NCBI GenBank assembly: GCA_049322755.1
Contig: JBMOQX010000067.1
Coordinates: 124,001-188,000 of the forward strand
Direction of reading: 5' to 3'
Source: DATIUV01 sp049322755
GTDB lineage: Bacteria; Pseudomonadota; Gammaproteobacteria; Burkholderiales; UBA6910
Length of the DNA stretch: 64,000 nt
Shown here: positions 56,578 through 62,969 of the stretch, piece after piece
Layout of the letters: every line of letters starts with the position of its first letter
How positions within the stretch are numbered: the first letter of the stretch is position 1
Notes under the pieces: generated by a model
What the model was told of the DNA's origin: nothing
Database searches by the model: none
The model's input: only the letters and a program-made list of their open reading frames with translations
Position numbers and translations under genes: made by a program

Positions 56578-56579
56578 AG
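56510..56579 (+). other. attC site 3
   Basis: R'' GCCCAAC (56510-56516) to R' GTTAGAG (56573-56579), 70 bp. Arms ACAGGACGCTGCGCG and CGCGCAGCGCCTGT form the stem. R'' is the complement of the cassette's own GTTGGGC. Confidence 0.88.
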
Positions 56580-56651
56580 GTCGCCCATCGCCCATACGAG
56601 AAGCCATACATAGATATGGCTATCAACCTGGTTTCTTGATACCATTTCCGT

Positions 56652-56960
56652 ATGGCTGAAGCGCGTTTCGATTGGGCCCTTAAGAAGGATCGGGAAAACC
56701 AATCGAAACATGGCGTTTCGTTCGCGGAGGCGCAACTCGCTTTTACCGATCCGCGGCGCATTATCGCGGAGGACCTGTCGCATAGCGCCGGAGAGCAGCG
56801 ATATTACTGCTTCGGAGAAGTTGGCGGAGGCGTGTTGACGGTGCGCTTTACCTACCGCGAAAGGGTTATTCGAATCATCGGCGCCGGTTACTGGCGAAAG
56901 GGCAAACGGATTTATGACCGCGAAAATCAGATACACCGACGAACCTCTGGGAAAACTTAA
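56652..56960 (+). CDS. brnT: BrnT-family ribonuclease toxin (cassette 4)
   Basis: 102 residues. BrnT fold motifs: FDWALKKDRENQSKHGVSFA, AQLAFTDPRRIIAEDLSHSA, ERVIRIIGAGYWRKGKRIYD. BrnT is an RNase toxin related to RelE and is neutralised by BrnA. The antitoxin gene starts inside its last 47 bases. Toxin-antitoxin cassettes are common in integrons and are thought to stabilise arrays. Confidence 0.88.
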   Translation: MAEARFDWALKKDRENQSKHGVSFAEAQLAFTDPRRIIAEDLSHSAGEQRYYCFGEVGGGVLTVRFTYRERVIRIIGAGYWRKGKRIYDRENQIHRRTSGKT

Positions 56961-57210
56961 AGTGGTTCCCGACTTCCTGCCTTCGCCGGAAGAATTGGCT
57001 ATTCGCGAAGAGGGCGTGAAGGTAACGATCGCGCTCTCGAAACGCAGTGTCGAGTTTTTTAAACGCGAAGCAGAGAAACACGGCACACAGTATCAACGGA
57101 TGATACGGCGGCTACTCGATACATACGCGCGGCACCATTCGCGACCTCTAACCACCCGCTCAACCCGGACGCGCGGAAAGTCATCGCGCACCGGTGGGCG
57201 TGGACGTTAA
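56914..57210 (+). CDS. brnA: BrnA-family antitoxin (cassette 4)
   Basis: 98 residues. The C-terminal ribbon-helix-helix part reads VKVTIALSKRSVEFFKREAE, then YQRMIRRLLDTYA, as in BrnA antitoxins that bind DNA and BrnT. The last ~20 residues (RTRGKSSRTGGRGR) are encoded by the attC itself and the stop TAA lies in the R' box, so this tail is probably not conserved. Confidence 0.85.
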   Translation: MTAKIRYTDEPLGKLKVVPDFLPSPEELAIREEGVKVTIALSKRSVEFFKREAEKHGTQYQRMIRRLLDTYARHHSRPLTTRSTRTRGKSSRTGGRGR

Positions 57211-57212
57211 CC
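57146..57212 (+). other. attC site 4
   Basis: R'' CTCTAAC (57146-57152) to R' GTTAACC (57206-57212), 67 bp. The unusual R'' is exactly the complement of the unusual R' GTTAGAG at 56573. Confidence 0.85.
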
Positions 57213-57221
57213 CTCCGACCC

Positions 57222-57461
57222 ATGGCGCCCACCGTGCTCCGTGATGGCCAGTTCCGGCTCTTCTTCTTTTCGCGCGAAGAGACGAGAATTCATGTTCACG
57301 TTGCACATCCAGACGGTGAAGCAAAGTTCTGGCTTGCGCCAACGGTTTCGCTGGCGAACCACGTTGGGTTGTCAGCGCGGCAGTTGAGGGAAGCCCAGTC
57401 CGTCGTCGAGCGCCATCTTGAGGAGATTCAACATGCCTGGACCCGTCACTTCGGCGGCTGA
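57222..57461 (+). CDS. DUF4160 protein (cassette 5)
   Basis: 79 residues: MAPTVLRDGQFRLFFFSREE, then RIHVHVAHPDGEAKFWLAP with the family's paired His, and a helical end (LREAQSVVERHLEEIQHAW). DUF4160 genes are nearly always followed by a DUF2442 gene, as here, and the pair is suspected to be a toxin-antitoxin-like module without demonstrated activity. Confidence 0.85.
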   Translation: MAPTVLRDGQFRLFFFSREETRIHVHVAHPDGEAKFWLAPTVSLANHVGLSARQLREAQSVVERHLEEIQHAWTRHFGG

Positions 57462-57690
57462 AGTCACGCACGTGTCCCGCCACGGCATTTGGCTGCTGCT
57501 CGGCGACGAGGAACTGTTCTTGCCGTTCGAGATGTTTCCATGGTTCAAATCGGCAACGATCGAGCAGATATCGGAAGTTGAATGGCCGACGAAAGATCAC
57601 GTGTATTGGCCACAGTTGGATATCGACTTGTCCGTCGCATCCATTCGGGATCCAACGGCCTTTCCGCTTATCTCCAAGGTCCCGGGTTAA
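57433..57690 (+). CDS. DUF2442 protein (cassette 5)
   Basis: 85 residues from the ATG at 57433, with GAGGAG upstream inside the DUF4160 gene. Core: VSRHGIWLLLGDEELFLPFE, WFKSATIEQISEV, HVYWPQLDIDLSVASI. The stop TAA lies in the R'' box of attC5. Partner of DUF4160, overlapping it by 29 bp. Confidence 0.85.
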   Translation: MPGPVTSAAEVTHVSRHGIWLLLGDEELFLPFEMFPWFKSATIEQISEVEWPTKDHVYWPQLDIDLSVASIRDPTAFPLISKVPG

Positions 57691-57741
57691 CTTGTCGTTG
57701 GTGCCGACACTCTTCGAGCGCGGTACAACTCGACGTTAGGC
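57685..57741 (+). other. attC site 5
   Basis: R'' GGTTAAC (57685-57691) to R' GTTAGGC (57735-57741), 57 bp, a short site. Arms GTCGTTGGTGCCG and CGGTACAACTCGAC pair imperfectly. R'' complements GTTAACC at 57206. Confidence 0.85.
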
Positions 57742-57897
57742 TTCCAAGAATCTCTCTGTCAGCCTCACAGCCGCTACTCTTCCCCCGCGCTGGGGCGGGC
57801 ACATCTATTTGTTGAATTACACCGCAAGAATCGGAGTGTCGCTCGGCTCAAATAACCCTATATTGGGTGCATTCCAAGAGTAGATGGGAGAATGCAC

Positions 57898-58875
57898 ATG
57901 AAAGCCGTTAACAGTTCAATGGGCCTGGTCGAGTGGTCTCTCCTAATAGCTTTGTCAGTTCTCTGGGGCGGGTCGTTTTTCTTCGTCGAGATTGCGGTCG
58001 ATACCCTTGATCCCCTTACCATCGTTGCGCTACGCGTCGGGCTGGCGGCAATTGCGCTCAACGTGATTGTTCTTGCAATGGGGTTGAGCATGCCAAGGGA
58101 TCGGCAATTGTGGACTGCCTTCTTTGGCATGGGTTTGCTCAACAACATGATCCCCTTCGGTCTGATCGTCTGGGGACAGACACATATTACAAGCGGTCTC
58201 GCGTCGATCCTCAATGCCACGACCCCCTTTTTCACTGTCATCGCCGCGCACTACTTAACCAGTGATGAAAAGGTGACCGGAGGACGCCTCGTCGGGGTCA
58301 TACTTGGCTTTGCAGGCGTTGTATTCATGATCGGCGCAGGGGCCCTTGAGGGCCTCGGCACCAACACCCTCGCCCAGCTCGCCGTTCTCGGCGCTGCGGT
58401 TTCCTACGCTTTCGCCGGTATCTTTGGTCGCCGCTTCCGGAATCTGGGTTGCTCACCTTTGGTTACGGCTACTGGGCAAGTGACGGCCTCGGGCGTTGTG
58501 CTGGTCCCTTTGGCGCTCGCGATCGAACGACCCTGGATGCTGCCTCCGCCCACCGTGGAGGTGTGGGGGGCGGTTCTAGGGCTTGCCTTGTTCTCCACTG
58601 CGCTTGCTTACATCCTTTATTTCCGCGTCCTTGCGACGGCGGGTGCGACCAATCTACTGCTCGTGACCTTCCTCGTCCCGGTCAGCGCCATTCTGCTCGG
58701 CACCACCATTCTCGGTGAACAGCTCGAGCTGAAACACTTTACCGGGATGGGTCTCATCGGACTCGGGCTTGCCGCGATCGACGGGCGGCCTGTTGGCGTC
58801 TTGCGCCCCATGCTGGCTGCCAACCCATCCCGGGCGCTATTCGCGCGCAAACAGCCACTGGATCGCGGCGACTGA
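57898..58875 (+). CDS. EamA/DMT-family transporter (cassette 6)
   Basis: 325 residues from the ATG at 57898 (57892 also possible), site GGGAG. Ten hydrophobic segments in two EamA units: LIALSVLWGGSFFFVEIAVD and LGAAVSYAFAGIFGRRFRNL. These are small-molecule exporters. It precedes the Ada gene by 17 bp in the same cassette. About 155 bp of leader between the cassette edge and the gene may hold a promoter. Confidence 0.88.
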   Translation: MKAVNSSMGLVEWSLLIALSVLWGGSFFFVEIAVDTLDPLTIVALRVGLAAIALNVIVLAMGLSMPRDRQLWTAFFGMGLLNNMIPFGLIVWGQTHITSGLASILNATTPFFTVIAAHYLTSDEKVTGGRLVGVILGFAGVVFMIGAGALEGLGTNTLAQLAVLGAAVSYAFAGIFGRRFRNLGCSPLVTATGQVTASGVVLVPLALAIERPWMLPPPTVEVWGAVLGLALFSTALAYILYFRVLATAGATNLLLVTFLVPVSAILLGTTILGEQLELKHFTGMGLIGLGLAAIDGRPVGVLRPMLAANPSRALFARKQPLDRGD

Positions 58876-58892
58876 AATCGGAGGCTTGAGAG

Positions 58893-59996
58893 ATGGCACG
58901 AAGACCTACGATTACCGACGAGGAAAGCCGATGGAACGCGCTCGTCCAGCGCGATCGGGCTGCCGAGGGCGCTTTTTACTATGCTGTGAGGACAACGGGT
59001 GTGTTTTGTCGGCCAGGCTGCTCGTCTCGTCTGCCCAGACGCGAGAATGTCGTCTTCTTCTATACCTGCAAGGAGGCTGAACTCGCCGGCTATCGCCCGT
59101 GCAAGCGGTGTAAACCCGGCGCCACCTCACCGCGCGAGCGGCTGGTGGAGCGTATCGTTCAAGCCTGCCGCAGTATCGAGCAGGCTGAGACACCGCCGAT
59201 CCTAGACAAGCTTGCCGCGGAAGCCGGCCTGAGCCCCTGGTACTTTCATCGCCTCTTCAAGGAGATCGTTGGGGTCACCCCGAAGCAATATGCCACCACG
59301 CAACAGACGCAGCGTTTCCGAGACAGCCTGAAGACCGAACGGACCGTCACGGCAGCCATCTACGACGCAGGCTTCAGCTCGAGCAGCCGCGCTTACGACA
59401 ATGCCCGCGATCGCCTCTCTATGGCTCCGTCCGCCTATCGAAATGGGGCTGTAGGGCTGACGATTCGCTACGGCGTCGCTCGGTGCTTCCTCGGCTGGAT
59501 CATCGTGGCGGCGACCGATCGCGGCATCTGTGCCATCGAGTTTGGCGACGATCCGGGAACCTTGACCGCCCGGGTTCAAGAGAGTTTTCCAAAAGCGTAT
59601 CTCGAAGAGGATGGACCGGATTTCTCTGCCGTCATTGAGCGGATCATTGCATTCATCGAAGCGCCGGAAAGAGGGATCGACCTGCCCCTGGACATTCAGG
59701 GTACCGCTTTTCAGGAACGTGTTTGGCATGCGCTTCGTCAAGTCCCACCCGGCAGTACCGTGAGCTATGCGGATATTGCTCATCGGATCGGCTCTCCTGA
59801 AGCAGTGCGTGCCGTAGCACAGGCCTGCTCTGCCAATAAGCTTGCTGTAGCAGTGCCCTGTCATCGCGTGGTGCGCAGCGATGGGAAGTTGAGCGGCTAT
59901 CGATGGGGCGTTGAGCGGAAACGTGTCCTCCTTCTCCGTGAGAGCGGTACAGCTGGGGACCTCGATGCCCGGAACAAAGAGACCCATGAAGCCTAA
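58893..59996 (+). CDS. ada: Ada bifunctional regulator/O6-methylguanine-DNA methyltransferase (cassette 6)
   Basis: 367 residues. N-terminal Ada zinc domain with four Cys (TTGVFCRPGCSSRLPRRENV, RPCKRCKPG), an AraC-type helix-turn-helix (KLAAEAGLSPWYFHRLFKEI), then the methyltransferase domain with the acceptor Cys in AVAVPCHRVVRSDGKLSGYR. It transfers methyl groups from damaged DNA to itself and then activates repair genes. All key Cys are present. A complete Ada in an integron cassette with an exporter is unusual. The stop TAA lies in the attC R'' box. Confidence 0.93.
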   Translation: MARRPTITDEESRWNALVQRDRAAEGAFYYAVRTTGVFCRPGCSSRLPRRENVVFFYTCKEAELAGYRPCKRCKPGATSPRERLVERIVQACRSIEQAETPPILDKLAAEAGLSPWYFHRLFKEIVGVTPKQYATTQQTQRFRDSLKTERTVTAAIYDAGFSSSSRAYDNARDRLSMAPSAYRNGAVGLTIRYGVARCFLGWIIVAATDRGICAIEFGDDPGTLTARVQESFPKAYLEEDGPDFSAVIERIIAFIEAPERGIDLPLDIQGTAFQERVWHALRQVPPGSTVSYADIAHRIGSPEAVRAVAQACSANKLAVAVPCHRVVRSDGKLSGYRWGVERKRVLLLRESGTAGDLDARNKETHEA

Positions 59997-59997
59997 C
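59991..59997 (+). other. Truncated attC site 6 (R'' only)
   Basis: GCCTAAC complements GTTAGGC at 57735, so this is the start of the attC of cassette 6. No matching R' box or second stem arm follows; sequence diverges near 60010 and transposase DNA begins soon after. Confidence 0.75.
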
Positions 59998-60430
59998 AAC
60001 ATTGCAACGGACGCCAAACTTCCCCCGGGTCTTTTGCACCACGGATAACTTGAGTGAATGGCTCCCACCCGACGGCGAGGAGCCCATGAAGAAGAGCCGG
60101 TTTACCGAGGAATAGATGGCGGCGATTCTGCGCGAGGCCGACCGCGGGCCAAACGCCAGGACGGCGCGTACGCCGGTCACCGAGGAGGAATGCCGGCCGG
60201 CGGGTTCGAATCGCAGTTCCCTGGATTACCGGAGGGATTGAATTTGAAGTCGGTTCGATGGCGCCGGCAGCTGACGCGCCGACGTCGGTCAAGGCAGGCA
60301 GCCGGGCGCGTCGTTTTCCTTCGCCGGGCGCTCGGCCCATAATGAGCGAGTCCTCATTCCGGGGAGCGCAGCGGAAGGTCTTGCAGCCGCGGCGCGCTGC
60401 CGGTTGGACCGGGGTGCTCCGGGAGCAGCG
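59998..60430. other. Right flank of the array, no intact gene
   Basis: 433 bp with the transposase remnant at 60086 and otherwise GC-rich sequence. CATAAT at 60338-60343 could be a -10 for arsM. No full gene seen. Confidence 0.5.
60086..60154 (+). pseudogene. Remnant of IS3-family transposase OrfA
   Basis: ATGAAGAAGAGCCGGTTTAC opens a frame MKKSRFTEE, a TAG stop, then MAAILREADRGP. This matches the N-terminus of IS3-family (IS407-like) OrfA, where a Gln codon stands in place of the TAG. Similarity is lost soon after. Only ~70 bp remain. Confidence 0.65.
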
Positions 60431-61225
60431 ATGGGCGATACGAAGGCTGAGGAACTGCGAGAGGCGGTGCGGCGTCAGTACGGCGCCGTGGCGCAGGGCG
60501 GGAGTTGCGGCTGCGGGCCGTCGTGCTGCGGCCCTGCGGCCGAGGGCGCTGCGGCGCGTTCGCAGGCGGTGGGGTATTCGGCGGCCGAGACCGTTGCCGT
60601 CCCGGAAGGCGCCAACCTCGGCCTGGGCTGCGGCAACCCCCACGCCATCGCGGGCCTCAGGCCCGGCGAGACGGTGCTGGATCTCGGCAGCGGCGCGGGG
60701 TTCGACTGCTTTCTCGCCGCGCGGCAGGTGGGCGGGTCTGGCCGGGTGATCGGCGTCGACCTGACGCCGGAGATGGTGGCTAGGGCGTGCGCCAGCGCGG
60801 ATCGCGGCGGCTACCGCAACGTCGAGTTCCGGCTCGGCGAGATCGAGCACCTGCCGGTGGCGGACGCCACGGTGGACGTGATTCTCTCCAACTGTGTGAT
60901 CAACCTGTCGGCCGACAAGCCGCGGGTCTTCGCCGAGGCGTATCGCGTGCTCAAGCCCGGCGGGCGGCTGGCGATCTCCGACATCGTCGCGGTGGCGGAA
61001 CCGCCGGAGGCAATTCGCCGCGACATCGCGCTCTACACCGGCTGCATCGCCGGCGCCTCACTGATCGCCGATGTGGAGGCGATGCTTCGCGCCGCAGGCT
61101 TCGCGGACGTGCGGGTGCGGCCGAGGGGCGAAAGCCGCGCCGTCATCGCCGGCTGGACGCCAGGCACATCGGCCGCCGACTACGTGGTCTCGGCCGACAT
61201 CGAGGCGGTGAAGCCGCCCGCCTGA
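60431..61225 (+). CDS. arsM: Arsenite methyltransferase ArsM
   Basis: 264 residues from the ATG at 60431. Seven-stranded SAM methyltransferase: ETVLDLGSGAGFDCFLAARQ (motif I), VIGVDLTPEMVARA, LPVADATVDVILSNCVINLS with the conserved Cys, and ALYTGCIAGA with another. The N-terminal GSCGCGPSCCGP cluster and GLGCGNPHAIAGL are typical of ArsM, which binds As(III) through three Cys and makes methylarsenicals. Its end overlaps the convergent hydrolase gene by 46 bp. No arsR is adjacent. Confidence 0.92.
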   Translation: MGDTKAEELREAVRRQYGAVAQGGSCGCGPSCCGPAAEGAAARSQAVGYSAAETVAVPEGANLGLGCGNPHAIAGLRPGETVLDLGSGAGFDCFLAARQVGGSGRVIGVDLTPEMVARACASADRGGYRNVEFRLGEIEHLPVADATVDVILSNCVINLSADKPRVFAEAYRVLKPGGRLAISDIVAVAEPPEAIRRDIALYTGCIAGASLIADVEAMLRAAGFADVRVRPRGESRAVIAGWTPGTSAADYVVSADIEAVKPPA

Positions 61226-62136
61226 GCGGCCGCAAGAAACGCGTCGTACGCGGCGACGAACTCGTCCGGCAGCTCGAAGTAGGGCAGCGCGCCGGTCGGG
61301 AATTCGCGAAAGCTCCAGTTGGGGCGCCCCTCGTAGCGCGCCTTCTGCCGGTAGTCGGTGAAGTCGCCGCGCACGCCGTGGCTCATCCACACCGGGTGCC
61401 GGAGGGCGTCGTAGACGCGGGCGATGTCGCCGCTGAACAGGTATCCGGAGACGAACCAGAAGGGCGCGTGGCGCGCGCCCGGCTGGCGCGTGGTAATGCA
61501 GTCGTACGCCCACAGCCCTTCGTCAATGGCTTTCGTGCCCCAGGTCTTCTCCAGGAAAAAGCGGATGCTGCCGGGGCGGGTGAGCAGGTTGTAGAAGCCG
61601 CGGCTCCACGGCGGAAAGGTGAACGCCCGGTACAGCCAGCCCATACCGCGGTCGCTGCCGGGCGGGCCGACGCGCGGCCGGGTGCCGTTGAAGCCGGTGG
61701 GGCTCACCAGCGCCAGGGTGCGGAACAGCTCCGGCGCCTCGGCGGCCGCGCGCGCCAGAAATTCCGAGCCGAGCGAGAGCGCCAGCGCGTCGACGGGCGC
61801 CTCGCCGTGCAGGCGGCGGATCTCCCGCGCCATCGCCAGCACCGCGTCGGTCATCAGCCGCGGCGTGTAGCGGCGCTCGCTCCGGTCGGAGAAGCCGAAC
61901 CCCGGCAGGTCCGGCGCGAAGACGACGCGGCGCGCGCGATAGTGCTCGTAGAGCGGGCGCACCTCGTACGCCGAGCCGGCGGCGTTGACGCTGTGGACGA
62001 GCAGCAGCGGCGGCGCACCGGTCACCGGCGCGGTGACGTCCGGGCAGGCGGTGTAGCAGCTCAGCCGGCCGGCGGGGCTGTCGAACTCGATGCGCTCGCC
62101 GGAGACGGCGGGAGGGAGGGCGGGGCTGGGGGACAT
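61180..62136 (-). CDS. Alpha/beta hydrolase
   Basis: 318 residues from the ATG at 62136 (MSPSPALPPAVSG). LLLVHSVNAAGSAYEVRPLY takes the oxyanion position, VFAPDLPGFGFSDRS follows, nucleophile elbow ALALSLGSEFLARAA, and His near the C-terminus is not in an obvious motif. The HSVNAAGSAYEV form is found in a set of haloalkane dehalogenase/ester hydrolase relatives of unknown substrate. Confidence 0.8.
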   Translation of the reverse strand: MSPSPALPPAVSGERIEFDSPAGRLSCYTACPDVTAPVTGAPPLLLVHSVNAAGSAYEVRPLYEHYRARRVVFAPDLPGFGFSDRSERRYTPRLMTDAVLAMAREIRRLHGEAPVDALALSLGSEFLARAAAEAPELFRTLALVSPTGFNGTRPRVGPPGSDRGMGWLYRAFTFPPWSRGFYNLLTRPGSIRFFLEKTWGTKAIDEGLWAYDCITTRQPGARHAPFWFVSGYLFSGDIARVYDALRHPVWMSHGVRGDFTDYRQKARYEGRPNWSFREFPTGALPYFELPDEFVAAYDAFLAAAQAGGFTASMSAETT

Positions 62137-62186
62137 GGGGACGCGAGGGTACCCGATCGGGGCCCCGGACGCGCGGCGCTTGCCGC

Positions 62187-62969
62187 TCACGCCATGATGT
62201 TGACGCCGCCGTCGACGTAGACGGTGCTGCCCGTCATGCGGCGGGCGTAGGGCGTGGCGAGGAAGGCGCAGGTGAAGCCCACGTCCATGATGTCCACCAG
62301 CTCGCCCACCGGCGCGCGCTCCACCGCCTCGTTGAGCAGCAGGTCGAAGTCCTTCAGCCCCGACGCGGCGCGGGTCTTCAGCGGCCCCGGCGAGATGGCG
62401 TGGACCCGGATCTTCTGCTTGCCGAGCTCGCAGGCGAGGTAGCGGCAGGAAGCCTCCAGCGCCGCCTTGATGGGGCCCATAACGCTGTAGTTGGTCACCA
62501 CCTTCCGGGCGCCGTGGTAGCTCATGGCGAACATCGTGCCGCCTTCCCGCATCAGCGGCGCCGCGAGCCGCGCCATGCGGATGAACGAGTGGCAGGAGAC
62601 GTCGACGGCCTTGGCGAAACCCTCGGCGCTGCAGTTGAGCAGGCCCCCCTGCAGGTCGTCCTTGGGCACCCAGGCGATGGAGTGCACCAGGATGTCGAGC
62701 GAGCCCCAGTCCTTTTTCACCCGCTCGAACACCGCCTCAAGCTCGCCCGGCTGGGACACGTCCAGCGGCATGAAGATGGGCGCCTCCAGCTCGGCGGCGA
62801 TGGGCTCGACGAATGTCTTCGCCTTCTCGTTCAGGCAGGTGACGGCCAGCTCGGCGCCGAGCTCGCGGAATGCCTTGGCGCAGCCGTAGGCGATGGAGTG
62901 CTCGTTGGCGATGCCCGCCACCAGGGCGCGCTTGCCCTTGAGGACAGGGCGCGGGATCTCGAGGCTCAT
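62187..62969 (-). CDS. fabI: Enoyl-[acyl-carrier-protein] reductase FabI family
   Basis: 260 residues from the ATG at 62967-62969. NADH-dependent reductase of fatty-acid elongation, short-chain dehydrogenase fold. LVAGIANEHSIAYGCAKAFR is the FabI-type nucleotide site, ILVHSIAWVPKDDLQGGLLN the substrate loop, and YSVMGPIKAALE the Tyr-x6-Lys pair. The start overlaps the acetate kinase stop (ATGA). The pairing with an acetate kinase, rather than fatty-acid genes, suggests a second, non-housekeeping FabI. Confidence 0.92.
   Translation of the reverse strand: MSLEIPRPVLKGKRALVAGIANEHSIAYGCAKAFRELGAELAVTCLNEKAKTFVEPIAAELEAPIFMPLDVSQPGELEAVFERVKKDWGSLDILVHSIAWVPKDDLQGGLLNCSAEGFAKAVDVSCHSFIRMARLAAPLMREGGTMFAMSYHGARKVVTNYSVMGPIKAALEASCRYLACELGKQKIRVHAISPGPLKTRAASGLKDFDLLLNEAVERAPVGELVDIMDVGFTCAFLATPYARRMTGSTVYVDGGVNIMA

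Larger units (their letters stand above)
54291..60000 (+). mobile_element. Integron gene-cassette array, six cassettes, no integrase in window
   Basis: Cassette edges, cut after the G of each R' box: 54344-55018, 55019-56185, 56186-56573, 56574-57206, 57207-57735, and 57736 onward. All genes read the same way, and small gaps separate genes from their attC sites. The R'' box of each attC is the reverse complement of the R' box at the start of its own cassette in all six cases (GTCTAAC, GCCGAAC, GCCCAAC, CTCTAAC, GGTTAAC, GCCTAAC). Cassette base composition varies from one to the next, as expected of separately acquired genes. Confidence 0.88.
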
